Shown in pieces: positions 60,123-64,000 of a stretch of DNA of 64,000 nucleotides. The DNA is from RGIG6919 sp045531905 (lineage in GTDB: Bacteria > Bacillota > Clostridia > Lachnospirales > Lachnospiraceae), in contig JAZSEY010000017.1 of NCBI GenBank assembly GCA_045531905.1, positions 1-64,000 of the forward strand, in the 5' to 3' direction. The notes below the pieces were generated by a model. It searched no databases and was not told where the DNA came from. It worked only from the letters and a program-made list of their open reading frames with translations. The position numbers and the translations under genes are program-made. Numbering within the stretch: position 1 is the first letter of the stretch; each line of letters begins with the position of its first letter.

Positions 60123-61988
60123 ATGAGTATAGAAGAGAAAAAACAAAAATGGCAGAAACCGATGGTGTTTACTCTGCTTTATATATTGCAGTGTGTGGTA
60201 GGTGTGATTACTTTTCATGCGTTGTCAGTAGGCAACTTGTCGGCAACAGATATATGGGTGCTAGAACATCCTGGTTATTTTATCTATAGCACTGTGCTGG
60301 TTGCATGGTTGCTATGGCTTTTTTATGCGTGCTTTCATGACCTTCGATGGAGTTATCTTGTAGTGCAGCTCATTCTTACAGTGTTTGGTGTTGCAGAATA
60401 TATTAAATATGGTCAAAGAAAAGAGTATATTGAGTTTGCTGACTTTTTGATTAGTGGTGAATGGGGTGATGCTACATCAGATATCCATTTTTCAAATTGG
60501 AAGATAGTTGTGTTTACCGTAGTGGCAACATTGGTTGTAAGCGTTGTATGCTGGATGACAAAATCAATTTGGAAAAGCAAACGAACAAGTAAGAAAATTG
60601 TGCTGGAACTGGTCAGTATTTTGGTGTTATTAGCGACTATGGCAGGCATCATCATTTATCCTGCTGTAAAAAATGGTATTTCCAGATACGTGGTGCTGGG
60701 AGCCGAAGGTGAGAAAAAAGGTGGCCTGGTGTGCTTTGTAGAGAGTTTTGGATACTATTTTTATAACACACATAATAATGATATATATGATGTGGCTCTT
60801 AAGGATTTTGAAGAGGATGAGGCAGCAAAGGAACAGGGCTTGCAGTTGGCTACAAAAGAGACTGTAGAAGACATTGCAGTCAAGCCTAATATTATCGTAA
60901 TTATGAGCGAGGCGTTGTGGGATATCAATCAGATATCTGAAGTGGCAACATTTTCGGAAAATCCGATGGCAGAATTTGACGCCATTCAATCAGAATTTAC
61001 CGGTGGCAGTGTCAATGCAAATATATTTGGTGGTGGAACGGACAAGTCAGAGTTTGAGTTTTTGACCGGATGGAATTCCAAGTATTTGATTGAGCGTTCT
61101 GCTTATCGTTCTTTTTTCAATGAGACACAGCCGTCTATGGTGGAGTATTTGAACGCGCTGGGCTATAATTCCTATGCTATTCATCCGTATAAGCCGAATT
61201 TTTGGAATCGCGATGTGGCATATATGAACATGGGATTTCAGGATTTTTATGATTGGGATAAAATGCAAAATCAGGAAAAGTATGACGTATTTATTTCTGA
61301 TGATGCGTTGACACAGGAAATTATTGACAGATATGAGGAGCGCAGAACCTTTACGGATGCTCCGGTGTTTTCTTTTTCTACTTCCATTGCCAATCATGTT
61401 ATTAAGATTGTAGATGGACCTAAGGCACCGATAAATACAGATATTTCGGTTAATTACAATATCGATTATTGGAATGTTGAGAATATTGATAGAAAGCAAT
61501 TAACAGAATATGTGAATGGTGTTAGTGTGTCGGGAAAGGCATTCAAACGTTTAGTAGAATACTTTGAAAATGTGGATGAGCCAACAGTGATTTTATTGTT
61601 CGGTGACCACGCTCCAAGTTTCTTGTCTGGATTTGAAGAGTATTTGCCGGAAAAGACTGTAAAAGAAGCGTTTTATCATACACCATTTATTGTATGGAAC
61701 AATTATGGTCTGGGTGACTTTGGTGTGGAAGAATGTAACATTGCATATTTGCAGGAAGCACTAATGGAATATATTGGTTTTCCTTTGACCAAGCAAAATG
61801 TGTTGAACCGATATTTGAGATTGCAGAGTCCGATAGATACGCGATTTGTCAATAAGTATGCTGATGGTAGCCAGATAGATATTACCAATCAGGAATTTGT
61901 AGACCAGTGTTATGGCGTATATAGTGCCATGTACTACTATTTAAAACGGGCAGAAGAGAATCCAGATATTTGGTCGGTTCAGGAATAA
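60123..61988 (+). CDS. LTA synthase-family membrane sulfatase/phosphotransferase
   Basis: Five N-terminal membrane segments (about residues 14-190) are followed by an extracellular alkaline-phosphatase-superfamily domain. The metal site NIIVIMSEALWD, the nucleophile Thr306 in GGGTDKSEFEFLTG and FGDHAPS are present. The family makes lipoteichoic acid or adds glycerol phosphate/phosphoethanolamine to envelope polymers; which one is not clear. 621 residues, close to LtaS. It lies alone between a terminator and the palindromic region. Confidence 0.85.
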   Translation: MSIEEKKQKWQKPMVFTLLYILQCVVGVITFHALSVGNLSATDIWVLEHPGYFIYSTVLVAWLLWLFYACFHDLRWSYLVVQLILTVFGVAEYIKYGQRKEYIEFADFLISGEWGDATSDIHFSNWKIVVFTVVATLVVSVVCWMTKSIWKSKRTSKKIVLELVSILVLLATMAGIIIYPAVKNGISRYVVLGAEGEKKGGLVCFVESFGYYFYNTHNNDIYDVALKDFEEDEAAKEQGLQLATKETVEDIAVKPNIIVIMSEALWDINQISEVATFSENPMAEFDAIQSEFTGGSVNANIFGGGTDKSEFEFLTGWNSKYLIERSAYRSFFNETQPSMVEYLNALGYNSYAIHPYKPNFWNRDVAYMNMGFQDFYDWDKMQNQEKYDVFISDDALTQEIIDRYEERRTFTDAPVFSFSTSIANHVIKIVDGPKAPINTDISVNYNIDYWNVENIDRKQLTEYVNGVSVSGKAFKRLVEYFENVDEPTVILLFGDHAPSFLSGFEEYLPEKTVKEAFYHTPFIVWNNYGLGDFGVEECNIAYLQEALMEYIGFPLTKQNVLNRYLRLQSPIDTRFVNKYADGSQIDITNQEFVDQCYGVYSAMYYYLKRAEENPDIWSVQE

Positions 61989-62028
61989 AAAACAAGTAAT
62001 TATATATATATCCTCTTGTTAGTATATA

Positions 62029-62270
62029 TATATGAGTTCTTGTATATTGATGTATCACACATAACTAACAACACAGGGGCATATATTTGATAGAGGCGTG
62101 CCTCAAAATGCGTCAGTTCTTATGGGGGCATTGTATCGTAAGATGCAATGCCCCCATTATGTACTGTTACGCATTTTGGAGAACGAGAGTGTCACGCCGA
62201 AACAAATATATGCCCTTGTGTTGTTTGATGGTGTGTGAAACATGAATATATATCTCAAGGAACTCATATA
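62029..62270. repeat. 242-bp nested palindrome (MITE-like or structured RNA element)
   Basis: Paired arms in order from outside: TATATGAGTTC (62029-62039) with 62260-62270; TCACACA (62055-62061) with 62232-62238; a 23-bp arm 62067-62089 with 62203-62225 (one G-T); GGCGTG (62095-62100) with 62193-62198; CAAAATGCGT (62104-62113) with 62169-62178; ATGGGGGCATTG (62122-62133) with 62146-62157. No reading frame of note is inside. It fills the gap between the LTA synthase-like gene and spoIIIAA. It could be a non-autonomous mobile element or a long hairpin RNA. Confidence 0.85.
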
Positions 62271-62292
62271 AATAGTAAAAGGAGGCGGTTGA

Positions 62293-63261
62293 ATGGATAA
62301 GGAAAATGAAATTGTAAGGATTTTATCAAGAAATCTGAGATGCATTCTTCGTAAACTTGTTATTTCTTATGACAAGCTATATGAGTTAAGACTGCGGATT
62401 CGGGAACCATTTTTGATTATATATGATGGAGAAGAGTATTTTGTAACAGAAAAGGGGGAATTGGAAAAATCCAGGACGAATGCATACATAGTAACAGAGA
62501 CGGATGTAAAGGAGACATTGGAATTTGTAAGTAATTATTCCTTGTATGCGTATGAGGATGAGATCCGGCAGGGGTTTATCACTGTGCAGGGCGGACATAG
62601 GATTGGACTTGCCGGTACGGTAGTGTTAGAGCGTGGAAGGATTAAAAGTGTCAGACATATTTCTTTTATCAATATTCGGGTGTCGCATCAGGTGAAGGGG
62701 TGTGCCAGTAAGGTGTTACCGTATCTTTGGGAGGATGGATATGTGTATCATACATTGATTATTTCGCCTCCGAGGTGTGGAAAGACTACGTTACTTCGCG
62801 ATATTATCAGGTCTGTTTCTGATGGTGATGACGACAAAGAGGGGATGACGGTTGGCGTAGTGGACGAGCGTTCGGAAATTGGGGCTTGTTATAGAGGGTT
62901 GCCTCAAAATGATTTGGGGATGCGGACGGATGTGTTGGATTGCTGTCCTAAGGTGGATGGCATGATGATGCTGATTCGTTCCATGTCTCCACAGGTGATT
63001 GCTGTGGATGAAATTGGAAGTATTGAGGATATTGAAGCCATTGCATATGTCATTAATTGTGGTTGTAAGATTTTGGCCACAGTGCACGGAAAATCCATTG
63101 ATGATATTAAGAATAAACCGGTTCTCCGAAAATTAGTGGAGGAAAAGACCTTTGAAAGATACATTGTATTGAACGGAAGTAAAAAGGCCGGACAAGTAGA
63201 AAGTATTTTTGATGCTATGGGGAATCAGTTGTTTGATGTGAAGCGAAATTTATGTCATTAG
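62293..63261 (+). CDS. spoIIIAA: Stage III sporulation protein AA (ATPase)
   Basis: SpoIIIAA is the cytoplasmic secretion-type ATPase of the mother cell to forespore feeding-tube complex. It has the GFITVQGGHRIGLAGT segment, Walker A SPPRCGKTTLLRDI (about residue 157), VVDERSEIGACYRG and Walker B PQVIAVDEIGS. 322 residues. The ribosome-binding site GGAGG follows the palindrome by ten bases. First gene of the spoIIIA operon. Confidence 0.94.
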   Translation: MDKENEIVRILSRNLRCILRKLVISYDKLYELRLRIREPFLIIYDGEEYFVTEKGELEKSRTNAYIVTETDVKETLEFVSNYSLYAYEDEIRQGFITVQGGHRIGLAGTVVLERGRIKSVRHISFINIRVSHQVKGCASKVLPYLWEDGYVYHTLIISPPRCGKTTLLRDIIRSVSDGDDDKEGMTVGVVDERSEIGACYRGLPQNDLGMRTDVLDCCPKVDGMMMLIRSMSPQVIAVDEIGSIEDIEAIAYVINCGCKILATVHGKSIDDIKNKPVLRKLVEEKTFERYIVLNGSKKAGQVESIFDAMGNQLFDVKRNLCH

Positions 63262-63276
63262 GAAGAAGGTGTTATC

Positions 63277-63792
63277 ATGCTCAAAATTTTGGGGTGTGTG
63301 ATTGTGTTGGCGTCTTCCTTTGGACTTGGCATGTTTTATTATAGGCAGGAACAATGGCATTTGATATCGCTTAGACGGTTGTATCAATGTATTTTACAGT
63401 TGCAAGGTGAAATTTGTTATCATTTGACAACTTTGCCGGAGGCATTTTGCAATGTAGGTCGAAAACAGGAAAATGAGATTGGCGATTGGTGGCGTGATGT
63501 GGGTTTGTTATTGGATACGGGCGAAGAGCAGTTAGTGGAGGTAATTTCCGGTACTATGTCTACGTTACAAGATGTCGGACATTTTCAAGGTGAGGATATG
63601 CAGATCTTGAGGGAATTGATGAGAAGTCTTGGTTATTTGGACGTGACTATGCAGGAAAGAGGATTGACGCTCAGTTTGCAGCGGTTGGAAGAAGTGATAC
63701 AGAGGGCAGAAGCTGCCACGCGGGAAAAAAGGAAACTATATACCATGCTAGGCATTCTTGGTGGTTGCTTTCTTGTAATCATATTGCTATAG
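63277..63792 (+). CDS. spoIIIAB: Stage III sporulation protein AB
   Basis: A membrane protein with an N-terminal segment (about 2-20) and a C-terminal one (about 154-171) around a helical domain like GspF/T2SSF platforms; LRRLYQCILQLQGEICYHLTTLPEAF is typical of SpoIIIAB. It is the platform partner of SpoIIIAA. 171 residues, complete. Confidence 0.93.
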   Translation: MLKILGCVIVLASSFGLGMFYYRQEQWHLISLRRLYQCILQLQGEICYHLTTLPEAFCNVGRKQENEIGDWWRDVGLLLDTGEEQLVEVISGTMSTLQDVGHFQGEDMQILRELMRSLGYLDVTMQERGLTLSLQRLEEVIQRAEAATREKRKLYTMLGILGGCFLVIILL

Positions 63793-63810
63793 CTGAAAGG
63801 GGGACAAGAT

Positions 63811-64000
63811 ATGTCGGTACAACTAATATTTAAAATTGCAGCGGTGGGAATATTGGTTTCCCTGTTAAATCAAGTGTTGAAGCATTCAGGACGGGATGAC
63901 CAGGCATATCTGTTGAGTCTGGTTGGTTTGGTTATCGTGCTATCCTGGGTGATTCCGTACATATATGAACTGTTTGAATCCATTTCAACCTTGTTTCAGT
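63811..64000 (+). CDS. spoIIIAC: Stage III sporulation protein AC, 3' end beyond the window
   Basis: Starts MSVQLIFKIAAVGILVSLLNQ and continues VLKHSGRDDQAYLLSLVGLVIVL, the characteristic SpoIIIAC two-helix membrane protein (about 65 residues). 63 codons are visible, so only the last few are missing. AAAGGGGG is the ribosome-binding site. Confidence 0.9.
   Translation, partial: MSVQLIFKIAAVGILVSLLNQVLKHSGRDDQAYLLSLVGLVIVLSWVIPYIYELFESISTLFQ

Overview
The window looks like a chromosome segment of a low-GC, endospore-forming Clostridia bacterium, most likely a member of Lachnospiraceae. Three things point there: low-GC codon use, a Bacillus/Clostridium-type gene order (comEC-holA-rpsT-gpr-spoIIP-lepA-hemW-hrcA-grpE-dnaK-dnaJ-prmA-rsmE), and sporulation genes (gpr, spoIIP, sigK, spoIIIAA-AC). 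I found no rRNA, tRNA, CRISPR array, prophage or intact insertion sequence. Most genes lie on the + strand in tight operons. Only an HPr-like gene and sigK are on the - strand.

Layout. 1-4.4 kb: the end of argC, then argJ, argB and an orphan solute-binding lipoprotein, closed by a terminator; a small DMT/YdcZ-type membrane protein follows. 5.0-11.0 kb: an operon behind a strong sigma-A-like promoter, with a comEA lipoprotein, an OmpR-type regulator, its histidine kinase, a GerMN-domain lipoprotein and comEC. 11.0-12.6 kb: an accessory insert between comEC and holA, holding a nuclease/toxin-like small protein and a SAM methyltransferase preceded by a leader peptide and alternative RNA hairpins. 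12.6-19.3 kb: holA, rpsT, gpr, spoIIP, lepA, hemW. 19.3-24.4 kb: the heat-shock operon hrcA-grpE-dnaK-dnaJ with a perfect CIRCE operator. 24.5-36.3 kb: RNA modification and RNA metabolism (prmA, rsmE, cysteine desulfurase plus thiI, mtaB, ireB-ruvX-DUF1292, rnj, ylbF, a shortened mltG homologue, trmR, U32 peptidase/trhP-like) and convergent sigK.

36.5-55.9 kb: a large type IV pilus locus. It holds pilB, pilT, pilC, a major pilin, a PilM-PilN fusion, a PilO-like protein, three canonical minor prepilins, an 887-residue PilX/GspK-like prepilin lacking Glu5, a 1749-residue secreted DUF5057-like protein, and a second major-pilin paralogue after a strong terminator. No prepilin peptidase is present, so it must be encoded elsewhere. 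Together with ComEA and ComEC this provides much of a DNA-uptake apparatus, although natural competence is only an inference.

55.9-64 kb: yqeG, a fused aroE-aroK, aroQ, pepP-like aminopeptidase, efp, an LTA-synthase-family sulfatase, then a 242-bp nested palindrome directly upstream of spoIIIAA-AB-AC (the last cut by the window end).

The most unusual items are the leader-peptide attenuator in the comEC-holA insert, the 242-bp palindrome before spoIIIAA, the RR-HK-GerMN lipoprotein trio (arranged like actinobacterial MtrAB-LpqB) embedded between comEA and comEC, and the composition of the pilus locus.
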